Part shown: one piece after another, positions 1 to 9,820 of the stretch
Layout: every line of letters starts with the position of its first letter
Numbering within the stretch: the first letter of the stretch is position 1
Source: Bondarzewia mesenterica
Taxonomy: Eukaryota > Basidiomycota > Agaricomycetes > Russulales > Bondarzewiaceae
Direction of reading: 5' to 3'
Assembly (NCBI GenBank): GCA_004802705.1
Contig: SGPL01000688.1
Coordinates: 1-15,463 of the forward strand
Length of the DNA: 15,463 nt
Position numbers and translations under genes: made by a program
Notes under the pieces: generated by a model
What the model was told of the DNA's origin: nothing
Database searches by the model: none
The model's input: only the letters and a program-made list of their open reading frames with translations

Positions 1-2
1 TG

Positions 3-98
3 ACTACCGGAGAAATTTCATAGATACTGACCCATTTCCGGTACCCCAACTACCGGAAAAATTTCAGAGCTGCGGCGCTACGCGCCGCTGGACTACCG
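3..98. repeat. Cluster of short direct and inverted repeats, possible edge of a mobile element
   Basis: An 18-base unit beginning ACTACCGG and ending AATTTCA occurs at 3-20 and again at 49-66 with one mismatch, and a shorter copy (ACTACCG) lies at 92-98. Between them TTTCCGGTA (35-43) is the exact reverse complement of TACCGGAAA (51-59), leaving a 7-base loop. GCGGCGC (72-78) and GCGCCGC (82-88) form a perfect 7-bp stem with a 3-base loop. Such subterminal repeats are common at DNA-transposon or MITE ends, but the window starts here, so neither the other end nor a target duplication can be seen. The element class is unknown. Confidence 0.4.
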
Positions 99-1883
99 TG
101 GGAAGAACATACATTTTGGTGGGTTGCCGGGGGTCCTCGCACAGCGTGTTACTTCAAAGCGCCGGTAATGATCATTTCCCCGTGTGGGGCGGGGAGCGGG
201 TGTGCCGGCGGGAGCACTTGAGTACGCGAGGACCTCGCGCAGTGTCTTGAGCCTGAGACCAGTCCGAGAACCACGCGAAGCACGAATAGAACTTGACAGA
301 ATTACACAATGTTTCAGTGCGATGATGCGGCATTGCAAGACGAAGACACTCACAAGATCAGGGTGAGTGACGCCACATTCTGAGCGAGCCCGGGAAATAT
401 TGAACCTACACAGTAGTAGCTCTTGAGCGCGATTCAGGGTCGACCGTAAACACAATCGCAACGGTAATCTGACTTTCTCACAGATACGGGGACGGTGATG
501 GTTGCCCTGATATCGGGGTAGACGTTTGTGCGTAACACTGAAAGTTGATCATCGCAGGGTCCGTTCGTGCGGGGATCCACCGTCAAGCAAGCGCGCGTGC
601 CGATCTAGAAATTATGCTATATATGCCCGCGCCTAGGATGATCGATATCTGCAAGGAGTAAGGCGAAGGGCTCGAAAAGGGCAGTGAGGATGTGAGCGCC
701 GGAGTTACAGTCTCACACCCACTTCGCCAAGGCTTGACATACTCATGGCTCACATTGATCCCAATCCCCAACTACTGACGTCTCCCTCTGGTCATTGCGA
801 CGGTCGGCCAGACCTCCTGGATACGAGATCCATAACGAGCATTAGCAACTCGGAGAAGATGTGTCTTGTTAGGGACGACTCACGCGACTAGGAACCTATC
901 GGGTCTCAGCAACTCAAAGGATGGAATCACAACCGACCCTCCCGCTCACCTCGACAGCGGCGGCCCGGGTTGCTCGACATCCAAATGACGCAGATGAAGC
1001 CGACTCCTCTGGCAGTAATTCTGCATGGTACAGTTCACTCGTCAAGCAACTGAATATCTGAGTATGATGTGTACCAGATATAAGTACCTGTCCTCCCGTG
1101 AGATAATGGGCAACGTTCGAGCTGAGAGTAAGATCGGGTTGCCGGGTATCATGGAGGTTACTTTGCAGAATGAGTCTACAGCAACTTCAAGTCCACGGGA
1201 GCAGATGCGAAGCCGACGGTTGTCAGATAAGATAAGATAGGCCGCTGACTTCATCCAAACCAGAGCCCACAGCCCAAGCCCACTTTTGACTCGTCCTAGC
1301 CTCTTTCAATCCCTGCCAACCTGCCTTTCTTTCCCCTTACGAAGATGTCTGCAGAAAACACGTCTCTGTGCATCTGACACGCGTGCATGTCATTTTCTGG
1401 TGTTTCTTCTCGCGCTGTAATTCAAGGTTACTTTTTCTTGTTATATGGACCTAGTCGACCTCGCAGTGTGGCATACACTGGTGGCCGCCCCCGACTATGT
1501 CTATCATACATCTGGGGTGGAAAGCCGCATACATTCCGTATTTTTCGTGTTTTCTCGTGTGTTCGTCCACTAAGAAAATTGCTTGACGGTGGTCTTCCAT
1601 TGAATGATGATTTTCCTTTTTCTTTGACATGCTTCATCGACAGCTCCTATCTCTCGCAAACGGAGAACAGCACGTCCAAATCTTACATTGGTACAGAACA
1701 ACAGGTAAAACAAACAAGGTAGAGCATGACACAAAATCCGGATGATATTCATACAGATGCATGATGTTGTGTGGGTATCAGAGTACACATGTTGATTTGT
1801 TGAAACGCGTGAGCTGCACGCCCGGGCGGATCTGGTAAGCAATCCATTCAACAATGCACGGGGGAACCGACTTACTCCTGCAT
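99..1883. other. Intergenic region, no supported gene
   Basis: No frame here has a coding-like protein, a recognisable domain or convincing paired splice sites. The open frames are short, overlap each other on both strands and give Ser/Arg/Cys-rich random-looking translations. Landmarks are a triple GATA tract at 1226-1239 and the 3' flank of the minus-strand gene that ends at 1884. The part next to 1884 must contain that gene's 3' UTR and polyadenylation site, which I cannot place exactly. Confidence 0.6.
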
Positions 1884-2185
1884 TCAATCATCGTAATTCC
1901 GACTCAAAAGCTCGTTCAGGCCGCGCACCACCGTCCCCGCGCCCTCTCTCACTTTCTCTCTCTCCTCAGGCACGACCTTCGAGAGGACCTTCGTCTCGAA
2001 TCTATCAGGATGCCATCGTTTGATATGGTCCTTGATCCGATCCTTGGGGCCCTTTTCGGACGGAAAGTACGGAGACAGCACATATGCGCTGACCGCCGTC
2101 GTCGTGATCTCCTCTGGCTCCGATGGTCGCTTGAATATGGGCCACGGGAAACTATTCCACCCAAGCCCATCGCTGGTGCTCTTCA
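1884..2185 (-). other. C-terminal J-like domain with HPD motif
   Basis: This region encodes roughly residues 1110-1209. It contains a WNSFPWPIF segment, a helix ending in KRWHPDRF with the His-Pro-Asp triplet at plus-strand bases 2004-2012, and a following Glu/Arg-rich helix. In true J domains the HPD loop between helices II and III contacts Hsp70. In NFKBIL1-type proteins a similar RWHPD(K/R)F motif sits near the C-terminus. Assignment is by motif recall, not by a profile search. Confidence 0.6.
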
Positions 2186-5100
2186 ACGCGTTCCACTTGT
2201 TCTCGTGCACCTCGAACAAGCGTATAAGATCATCTCCCGACATCACCTTAGACGCCTTCGCCTCCTTCTCCCGCTCGAGTCTCTCCTGTTCCCTCCGGAA
2301 CTGCTCCTGCTGCTTCCGCGCGCGCTCCTCCTGCCGACGCATCCACTCATCCTCGTCCAGCATGGAAGGATGCGGAGACGTGCCAGGCGCTCCAGAAGGC
2401 CTTGGTGTTGTCGACGCACTTTTCGGTATCGATGAAGGAGTGGATCCAGTGCGGGAATTATTCGGCACTTGCGTGCTACTAGGCGTATTCGACCTGTTGG
2501 CAGACCAAGTTGATCCGGTAGAGCTCCAATTTGACGACGTACTGTTGCGATCGCCAGCCGATCCGCTGGTCGTCGATCCGCTGCGTTGGTGAGGAGCAGA
2601 CCACGGGCCATTGGGAGAAGACGGGGACTGGGTATGGCGACTTGCCCCAGAACTGCTGTCCAAACTGTCCTGTCGCTTTCGCTCTTCAGCGCGGCGGTGG
2701 ATTTGCTCCTGAGTCCTTCGGAACTCTTCGCGCTGACGCTGCTCGTCCCATTCCCTTTGCTTTTGCTTCTTTTCTGCGGCTTGTCGCTCCTCCTCGATGG
2801 TCTTGCGAATCTGTTCCTCTGCGAGTCTCTGCTTCTGCTCCTCTATGACTCGCCTGCGTTCCTCCGCAAGTTCGAATAGCCGCACTTCTTCAATTGCCCG
2901 CCGCTGCTCCTCCAATTCTTGTTCTTCCTCTTTCCGCCTTCTGCGCTCTTCCTCTTCTCGCTGGAGTCTCTCCTCTTCCTCACGCTGACGCCCTTCCTCC
3001 TCCTCCTCTCGCTGACGCTGCTCTTCCTCTTCTCGCTCGCGTTGTTCCTCTCGCTCGCGTTCCTCGAAGAGTCGCTGACGTTCCGCTTCGGCTACAGCTC
3101 TCTCTTGCTCTTCCTTCTCGGCTTTGCGCTGCTTTTTCTGATTCTGAGACGATTTCTGCTTCTTTTCCGTCTCTTTCCGCTTCTGCTCCTCCTCCGCTAC
3201 CCTGCGTCTTTCATCATCCTCAGCGGCTCTCCGCCTATCATCTTCCTCCTGTAGCTTCAATCTTTCTTCCTCTTTCAGCTTCGCTTCAGCTTCCCTCCGC
3301 ATTAGCTCTTCCTCCCGTCGCTCAAACTCGACCTCTTTCAGTCTCATCTCTTCTTCCCGCCGCTTTGCCTCAGCTTCCAGTTGTCTCAACGACTCCTCCT
3401 TTCGTCTCCCTTCCTCTTCCTTCAATCGCATCTCCCTCTCTTTCTTTCTCGCCTCTTCCTCCCTCCTTTTCGCCTCCTCCTCTCTCTTCCTCGCCTCTTC
3501 TTCTTTCTTCTTGACTTCTTCCTCTTTCTTTCTCATCGCCTGTTGCATCTTCTGCGCCTCCTCCTCCTTCCGCTTTACCTCCGCCTCCTTTCTTCTCGCC
3601 TCTATCTCTTTCCGCTTCACTTCCGCCTCCTTCCTATTTGCCTCCTCCTCCTTCTTCATTACCGCCGCCTCCCGCCTCTTGGCCTCCGCCTCTTTCCTCT
3701 TGGCCTCCGCCTCCTTCTGCTTGGCCGCAGCTTCCAGCCGAGATGCCTCCTCCTCCTTCCTCCTCGCCTCCTCTTCCAATCTCGTCGCCTCTTCCTCCTT
3801 CTTCCTGGCCTCTGCCTCCCGTCTGATTGCCATCTGCTCCAGCTCCGCGCTCCTCATACTGCGCGTACTCCGCATACTCCGCACGCTGCGCCTGTCGTCC
3901 AGCTCGCCGACATAGTCATCGTCCTCCGACTCCTGATCCGAAATGTCGTCGAAGCTGGCCTGTGATGGTCTCCGCGGCCTGTACGACCCATTCTCCATCG
4001 GACCACGCGGATCGAAGTCCTGATACGACGACCGTGAGCGCAGACTTGAAGATATCCAGGACGTGCGGTTCTCCTCTGGTGTGTATGGCCCACGCGGGAT
4101 GGGTACACCCGATCGCGTATCATCCGGCGAGCGCTGCGGTCCGTAGAGCGCGCGCGAGCCCGGACTCGACGACATCGGGCGTACCACCTCGTCGAAAGCG
4201 TAGGAGCGCGGTGGTCCAGGGATCGGGCGGCCCGCAAGCGGCGGGGGGCCATACGGAGAGTGTCCACCCGCCTTACTTGGTGATGAACTCGGCACCAACG
4301 ACGTCGGGCTCGGTCCTGGCGCCCTATCTTCCATGCGCGGTATCGACCGTGGGCTGGCGGAAGACTGGCGATCTGCCATGCTGATCTGTCCCATCCTTGC
4401 CTTCTCTCTCGCCCTGTTGATCCCGTTCCACTGCTGGTCGGCCGCTTGCACCTGGGCGCGCTCTCGCTCGACGGGGTTGTACTGCTCTGGTGCATGCCGC
4501 TCTGCGATCCTGGACTGGTAATCTGAATTGAGAGAACCGGAGCGCTGCAAACTCCTACCGATGCCGCTGGAGGCACTGGCACCGCTCAGACGTCGCGCGG
4601 GAGAGGGCGAGTAGTTCTGTCCGTTGGCATGTGCGAGGGTGCGGGAGATATTCGAAGGCTCGTTCGTTCGGATTGGGGGGCGCCAGATCTCGGGCGTGCT
4701 TGTCATCGAGCTCGAGCTCGAACGACGATTTGGGCCTGGGCCGAAGCTGTTGCTATACGACAGACTCGGGCGACGGCGCATGTGAGGTCCCTCTTCTTCC
4801 TCGTCTTCGTCCTCGTCATCACCGAAGTTCTCATCCTGGCGAACGTTCCGCTGAGCCTGATTCACGGTGGAACGACCTTGGCGTTCAAATGAATTCATGC
4901 GACCAGGAGGTAATGGGACGCGTGGAGTAGGTCCTGGAATAGTCTGCACTGCACTATCTTCCTCTTCCTCCTCATCTTCCTCCTCCTCAGTCGTCTCTTC
5001 TCCTTCGGTTACAGTGCTTCCAGATACTTCTCCTCCTTCCGAAGCGCTAGACGATGGCTCCTGATCGTGCTGTTCCTTAATGGCATAACCCACAATGTGA

Positions 5101-5565
5101 GCAGACTGAGAAGCACGCGCAAAACGCAGGGTTCATAGTATTTGGAGACTGACTGACAGAACTTGAAACATGCTCAGCAGCGGCAGCCTCCTCCTTCTTG
5201 ATCCTGTCCAGGATCGCCTGCTGCTGCTTGACTATCTCGTCTGACAAGCTAGAGTCGCCCACTTGGGTCAAGGCCCAGCGACGCTCATTCTTCTCTACCG
5301 CCAGCTGCCTTTCGTACTCCTCCTGGCATAATGCACGGATGTTCTTCATGCTATCGTCGTACTCTGCATGTATCTGCGAGCGCCGTGCATTGGAATCCGC
5401 TGATTGCAGGGCGGTATCGCGAACCTTTCCAGCCTCACTGACCATATCCTGCAGCCCTTCCTCGATGCGTTTTCTGGCCTGCACCTTCCACTGGTCATCT
5501 GGTTCAATGTCCAACGGTCGTTTCGCATATTGGGGATTGGTCGGCTGCGCCGTCACAGTAGCCAT
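1884..5565 (-). CDS. J-domain-like (HPD) protein with a long charged-helix region, 1209 aa
   Basis: Two exons: 5565-5158 and 5105-1884, with a 52-bp intron 5106-5157 (GTCAGT donor, TTCTCAG acceptor, phase 0). Without the splice the first exon runs into a stop at about 5077. The start ATG at 5565 follows a CT-rich leader. Residues 1-136 are predicted helical and charged. About 160-187 and 231-242 are almost pure Glu/Asp. About 245-560 are Ser/Pro/Arg-rich and probably disordered, with RRPS and RRLS basophilic-kinase-like sites. About 561-948 are an uninterrupted Glu/Lys/Arg/Ala helix. About 949-1050 are Ser/Thr/Asn/Pro-rich, and 1054-1095 are a second charged helix. The last 100 residues carry WPIF, then RWHPDRF with H1168-P1169-D1170, then an Arg/Glu helix and an NELLSR end. 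This resembles the J-like C-terminus of NFKBIL1-type proteins. Function is unknown; an Hsp70-related or scaffold role is only inference. Confidence 0.87.
2668..3833 (-). other. Charged-helix region of the J-like protein, about 390 residues
   Basis: This part of the gene encodes residues about 561-948, nearly all Glu, Lys, Arg, Gln and Ala. Opposite charges spaced i to i+4 fit a stable single alpha-helix, and most heptads offer only one hydrophobic position (Ala, Val or Met), which is poor for a classical two-stranded coiled coil. The plus strand is correspondingly almost pure pyrimidine over long stretches, so long Leu/Ser/Pro-rich frames appear on it by chance. Confidence 0.75.
3240..3830 (-). 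repeat. Degenerate 21-bp tandem repeat encoding about 28 heptads
   Basis: The protein reads as consecutive 7-residue units close to EEARRKE, for example EEATRLE, AEAKRKE, AEVKRKE, EEVKKKE and EEMRLKE, with no change of register over about 28 copies. At the DNA level this is an imprecise 21-bp tandem array. It passes into a less regular Glu/Arg/Gln helix towards the C-terminus. The register was read directly from the translation. Confidence 0.8.
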
Positions 5566-5777
5566 CGGGAGGATTTAGAGAGCGATAGGGAAGCCAGGAC
5601 GAGAGGTGGGGATCCGTGCAGAGAATTTGATGGGTGCAAGGCGCAATCAGAGAGGGATAAGCAGTTGGACGAGCGAAATAGCGTCGACGGGGGAGTGAAT
5701 GGGGAGGGACGTGCCGTTCGTGGAAGATGTGACGACGGGGCGACCGGCGAGCCCTGAGTGAAGCGATCGGCCTCATG
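5566..5777. promoter_or_regulatory. 5' flank of the J-like gene, probable divergent promoter region
   Basis: Just upstream of the ATG at 5565 the minus strand is CT-rich, as is usual for basidiomycete leaders. I see no TATA box. If the candidate plus-strand unit that begins before 5778 is real, this stretch is shared between two divergent transcripts. Confidence 0.35.
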
Positions 5778-6672
5778 GTGAGTACACGCGTCAAGAAGTA
5801 GTAGGGACTAGGCCAATGAGGGGAGCTATGACTTCAAGCTTACCCGTTCAGGTGGAGATATAGGCCCCTGCGTCGGTGCGCAACAGAGTCGTTGCACTTC
5901 AATTACTTGCCAGAATGGCTAGAGTGTGGAAGGGAGGAGAAAGTACTGGTGCAGCGCTCGAGCAGAGGCTGCCAGGTACTGTCCGTCGACAATCACGGTA
6001 TGGTAATAAGTCTATTCCAATTTTCCCACGATTGATCTGCTTTTTTCTTATCTCGTGACCCTCTTTATCTCAGAAGGTCAATCGTCTCTGCATTGACGCT
6101 AATGCCTGTAGAGTGTATGTATCCTTCTCTTTTGTGCTGCCCTTGACAATATGCATCTGTTCTGGAACTTACTCCCTCTTGTTCTATTGCTAACAGTTAC
6201 AGCCACCAGGCGTCGACTGCATCACTGCGGGGAAGCTCCACTGTTACAGTCCCCTTCTCCGAATTGCTATGAATCGCGATCTGTATCGCCCGGTCTCGAC
6301 AAGACGCTGCGATCGCCTGATTCCGAGTGTCTTTCGTCTATTGCCTACGACTCTCCACTCTTGACCTGGTCTAGCCATATGGTAGCATAGGGTCTGATGG
6401 GTTATTTCGATCTTGTTGGTGGGTCGTCCGAGATTCAACAAGAGCCATCGACGTCATCCTCGACTCGGATACTGGAGGAAATTTTGACTTTGATTAATGA
6501 AAAGGGTCTGTTTACGATTCATCACGCCTTGTCGACGCTGCCTCGATCGTGCAACAATATTCGGAAAATGGAGAAGAGCTCCAGAAGTCCAATACGCTAC
6601 GTCTTTTTCATCGTCTCACTTGAAACTCATTTGAAACTGACCTTCGATCGAATGCGACGGCCCCTCGCCTAG
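5778..6672 (+). other. Candidate spliced gene or decayed gene, unrecognised
   Basis: Three intron-like elements follow one another on the plus strand: 5778-5851 (GTGAGT donor, TTCAG acceptor), 5998-6073 (GTATGG donor, GTGACC branch-like site, TTTATCTCAG acceptor) and 6115-6202 (GTATGT donor, GCTAAC branch, TTACAG acceptor). With the first as a leader intron and ATG at 5915, the splices give a frame of 103 residues ending at 6390, with Ser-Pro-rich content (SPSP, SVSPG, RSPDSE). The same frame stays open again from 6397 to the stop at 6672, so a single TAG at 6388 interrupts a longer frame. An alternative splicing (donor at 6003) opens another frame with good codon content but no start codon. 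No domain is recognised. It could be a small lineage-specific gene, a non-coding transcript or a pseudogene. Confidence 0.3.
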
Positions 6673-7737
6673 AAAGGGCTCGTGTGCAAGAAACTGTCGA
6701 TTTTAAGCCACATATCTCAGTCAACTGACCAGTCCGGCGTCTCGCACACAAGCCCGAGCGTGATGATGATAAGGTGCCATATTTCCTAAGACAAAGCCCT
6801 TGCTCGAGACGACGTCTTGCCAAATTCAACTGAGTGAGTTTCTTTCCGAGAACGCGTCTCGAACTCATAGAACTGCGATAGGAAAATACAGAACAGCATC
6901 ATGGAGCTTTTCAGAAACTCTCTTAGTAAAACCTACCACAGAGTGCACGTGCCTAGGGCGAAAGGTTCGAAAGCCTCGTCTTGCCCTTTCGTCGATACCC
7001 CAGAAGAACGACGTCTTGATCAAGTGGGATTGTCTCATGTCGATCATTTGGTCAGATATCTCAGGGCGTCATGCAATCGCTCCTATTCATGGACTTCGCC
7101 GTACATATTCCGTGTCCAATGAGTGTAATTCCGAGGGTTGCGCGCGGGTCTCGTTCAACAAATTTTATCCGCTTCCTTCTGCTATGTACACCGCCTTATC
7201 ATATGTAATAGGATCTATGTATCATGGTCCCCTTTGGCTCTGCTCGGTATATGGCAGTTGTAATTTTTTTTCGAACGTGCGCGGGTCGAGAGGGTCGAGC
7301 CCATTCCCCAGCCACGAACACAGATAGCTCGGAGTTCAGTAAAACAACCTTCCAGCGTCATCATTAAGAGGGTTCCATCATTTCCTCGAGATAGACGAGC
7401 AACAAGGTCAGGCCTGAAGCTGCTCGAGCTTGAAGACATGATAAAGAAAACCCGTCGGTTGTCAGATCTGCAAGCTCCAGAAGTCTGGCGCATGGGTGCG
7501 GCCAATGCCCAGGAAAGGCAGTCAAAGTGTTTGTGGCATTTGTACAAAGGTGAACACGAAAAGAAAGAAAGAAATCTGCAGTAGCTACCCGTGCAAACAA
7601 GGATTGTAAACATACAGATGGGGCCAATTCGAATGCGGTGAAACCATATGTTGGCCATATCTTACAGTACCGACTCGCCTGTCGCTCCCCGAGTCGAACG
7701 TCTAAACCTGACCAACTTCATTCGGCCTTGAACGGCC
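6673..7737. other. Intergenic region, no supported gene
   Basis: A plus-strand frame without stops spans about 6800-7327 (175 codons) but has no ATG near its start, and its translation is Ser/Cys-rich with no recognisable domain. A second frame from ATG 6901 overlaps it. Neither has clear introns. The last few hundred bases before 7738 are the 3' flank of the DUF4139 gene, and its polyadenylation site cannot be placed. Confidence 0.5.
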
Positions 7738-9756
7738 TCACGTCTCCACCCAGCGCAAATCCACCGGCGCCTTCACCTCCCACTCCGTCTCCACAACGAC
7801 CTCCTTGCCCGCCTCAACACGACACACCCACTCAAAAAACCCATCCTTCTTCCCACTCTTCCCATCTTCGCACTTCCTCCACCGCACCTTCGCCTCACCG
7901 CCCTCGATCTTCACATTGCACTCTTTCCCGTCATCAGACATCTCCGCGAGCGCAGCAGGCCGGCGTAATATGACCTTCACGCGGTCTTCGTCATCAGAGA
8001 TCGGCAAGGCGTCGCGGAGGATGAAATTGTCGAGTGCGAAGGCGTGCCGGTTATGAATCGTCATACGGCTGGTGTACGTCGTGGTATTGAACTGCTCAAC
8101 GAAGGCGCTCGCCTTGGCTTCGACGAGCTTTGACTGTCGAGTGTGCGTAATGCGGGTAGACGAGTCGGGACCAAGCGTGCATTCAAAAGTGTCTCCAGGC
8201 GTGATATCCTTGATAATATGCAGATTGGTTGATAAATACGTACACGAAAAGAAGATGGTCATACCTTGATAAACGCTTTCGAGACGTATCCATCGTCCAT
8301 AAAAACGTTCACAATACCAGGCAACAAACGGTATTCACTAGTATTCTTCACCTCTGCCTGATGCAAACATCAAGTCTGTGAATTATTCAGCTCTATCAAG
8401 AAAGAATGGCATACCTGCAAGTACGCCACGGCCTTCACTCTGGGAACCGCAACATGCATGACTTGTGCCTCGAACTGCAGCTCGGCGACCGACACCTTGT
8501 GCACCTCGCCGTCGCTCGGGATGCTCGACTCGCCCTCCACGCGGTACGAGACCGACAGTGGACTTTCCATCACGACCGTCTTCGGCTCAGAGAATGATAC
8601 GGCATGCGCAGGGGGCATCTCGGTTTCACTTACCAACGCAGCCCATCCGTCCTCCTCTCCATCGTCCTCCCGTGCACCGTAAGTCGCCAATGCGGGCGCA
8701 GGTGGCGCCTGTCGTTGATCGGCCGTGCGCGCCCTGAACGCTGGAGGCGTTGGAGGCGCGGGCGGGGCTGCGCTAGTGCCGCGGTGCTTTACGAAAGTCA
8801 TAGGTGGTCGGATNCGGACTGGCTTGAGCTCCGGAATAGACTGGTCCCACCAGTCCATCGCCGCTGTGCTTAGCGTAAGCCCGACGTTCGCCCAGTCTTC
8901 GCCCGTGCTCTGAGTAATGCGTGCACGATAGTGGAGGGACATCGAAGATGCGGGTTTCCCCGGATCCGTCTGAGTCGATGCGTGCAGTTCATAGGTCGGC
9001 GACCAAGTTGCCTCGCGCACGACTGTTCCAAGGATGGTGTCAGCGTCATTAAACAAAAACAGAGCTGATATCGATTAACTGGAAAAGAAACTCACTGTAT
9101 GTCAGTTTCAGCTTGACCTCGCTCGCGTGCCTGGCCATGACCACCACGGTCACCTTTCCCCCCGTCTTGCCCTTCTTTTGCGAACCCGCCATCGTCTTCT
9201 CTTCGATCTTCCGCCCCAAATCGAGAATCTTCTCGTCCAGATGTGCGCCCTCCGTGATCAGCCCGCGCGAGCGCGCCACATACCTTTCCAAGAATGCGTC
9301 TGCCTGCTCTGGCGATACCTCGTTGCTGCTCAGCGTCTTGGCATAGCTTTCCAGAACCGCCGCGGCGGCCTTGAGCGATTGCCGCTCGGCGACGAGCGCC
9401 GTCTTCTTGCTCTCAAGTGTGCGTATGATCTCCGCAAAGCTGTGCGCTGGTCCTGTAGGGCTGGAATCACCCGTCGTGCAAACAACGTCGAAGAGTTGGA
9501 CGGCACCGAGTCCGGTGACTCGTGCAGATTCTGTGTCGATGCAAGTGGGGAGGTTGAGGATCTCGACTTTATTCTCGCCGATCTGGATTCATACCAAAGG
9601 AAATTATGGTTAGGAGCCTTTGGGGAAAAGTCGAGCAAATCGGTTCACCTGGAATTTTAGTTTGAAGTTCCTCACGACCTCGGCCTTGTTGGTTTGAAAG
9701 ACGGTGACCGACGACAGCCGGTGTTCAGAAGCATCAACTTGGATGAGGGAAGACAT
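7738..9756 (-). CDS. DUF4140/DUF4139 (mucoidy inhibitor-like, TIGR02231 type) protein, 588 aa
   Basis: Five exons: 9756-9649, 9582-9096, 9022-8415, 8357-8265 and 8208-7738. Introns are 66, 73, 57 and 56 bp, and the phases (0, 1, 0, 0) all fit. The last acceptor is AAG. The N-terminal DUF4140-like part (residues about 10-70) shows VTVF, an AEVVRNF segment, NKVEILNLP and ARVTGLG. Residues about 79-165 form a charged helix. The DUF4139-like part starts at the second splice with LTYIVREATWSPTYEL, then LHYRARITQSTGEDW, and after a Pro/Ala-rich disordered insert continues with AYLQAEVKNTSEYRLLPG, VFMDDGYV, ITPGDTF and a beta-rich C-terminus. The full family architecture is present and the length is normal. 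The biochemical function of this family is unknown; the name comes from a bacterial mucoidy phenotype. No signal peptide or membrane segment is seen. An N at 8814 does not change the protein (CGN is Arg). Confidence 0.88.
8814..8814. other. Ambiguous base N in the DUF4139 gene
   Basis: The N falls in the third position of a CGN codon on the minus strand, so the residue is Arg whatever the base. It is an assembly or base-call uncertainty, not a gene break. Confidence 0.9.
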
Positions 9757-9820
9757 GGTACAACGCGACGCGATCCTAGGAGACCTAGTGCAGACCTCAT
9801 CGACATACCTGCGACTCCTG

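Noticed and set aside
93..461. 122-codon minus-strand frame near the left edge as a transposon protein
   Set aside because: The translation matches no transposase or RT motif I know, and it overlaps another frame of similar quality.
1854..2592. Plus-strand open frames of about 190 codons opposite the J-like C-terminus
   Set aside because: They overlap a well-supported minus-strand coding region with a recognisable HPD motif.
2894..3965. Long Leu/Ser/Pro-rich open frames on the plus strand
   Set aside because: They are shadows of the Glu/Lys/Arg codons of the minus-strand gene; the translations are pure low complexity and no introns or domains support them.
5504..5794. 96-codon minus-strand frame overlapping the start of the J-like gene
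   Set aside because: It is out of frame with the gene, Arg/Pro-rich, and explained by the leader; at most it contains upstream ATGs.
7215..7658. 147-codon minus-strand frame downstream of the DUF4139 gene
   Set aside because: No domain, homology or splice support; the composition looks random and it lies in the probable 3' flank.
8370..9056. Possible frame break at the N in the DUF4139 gene
   Set aside because: The N is the third base of a CGN codon and always gives Arg, and the frame is intact.
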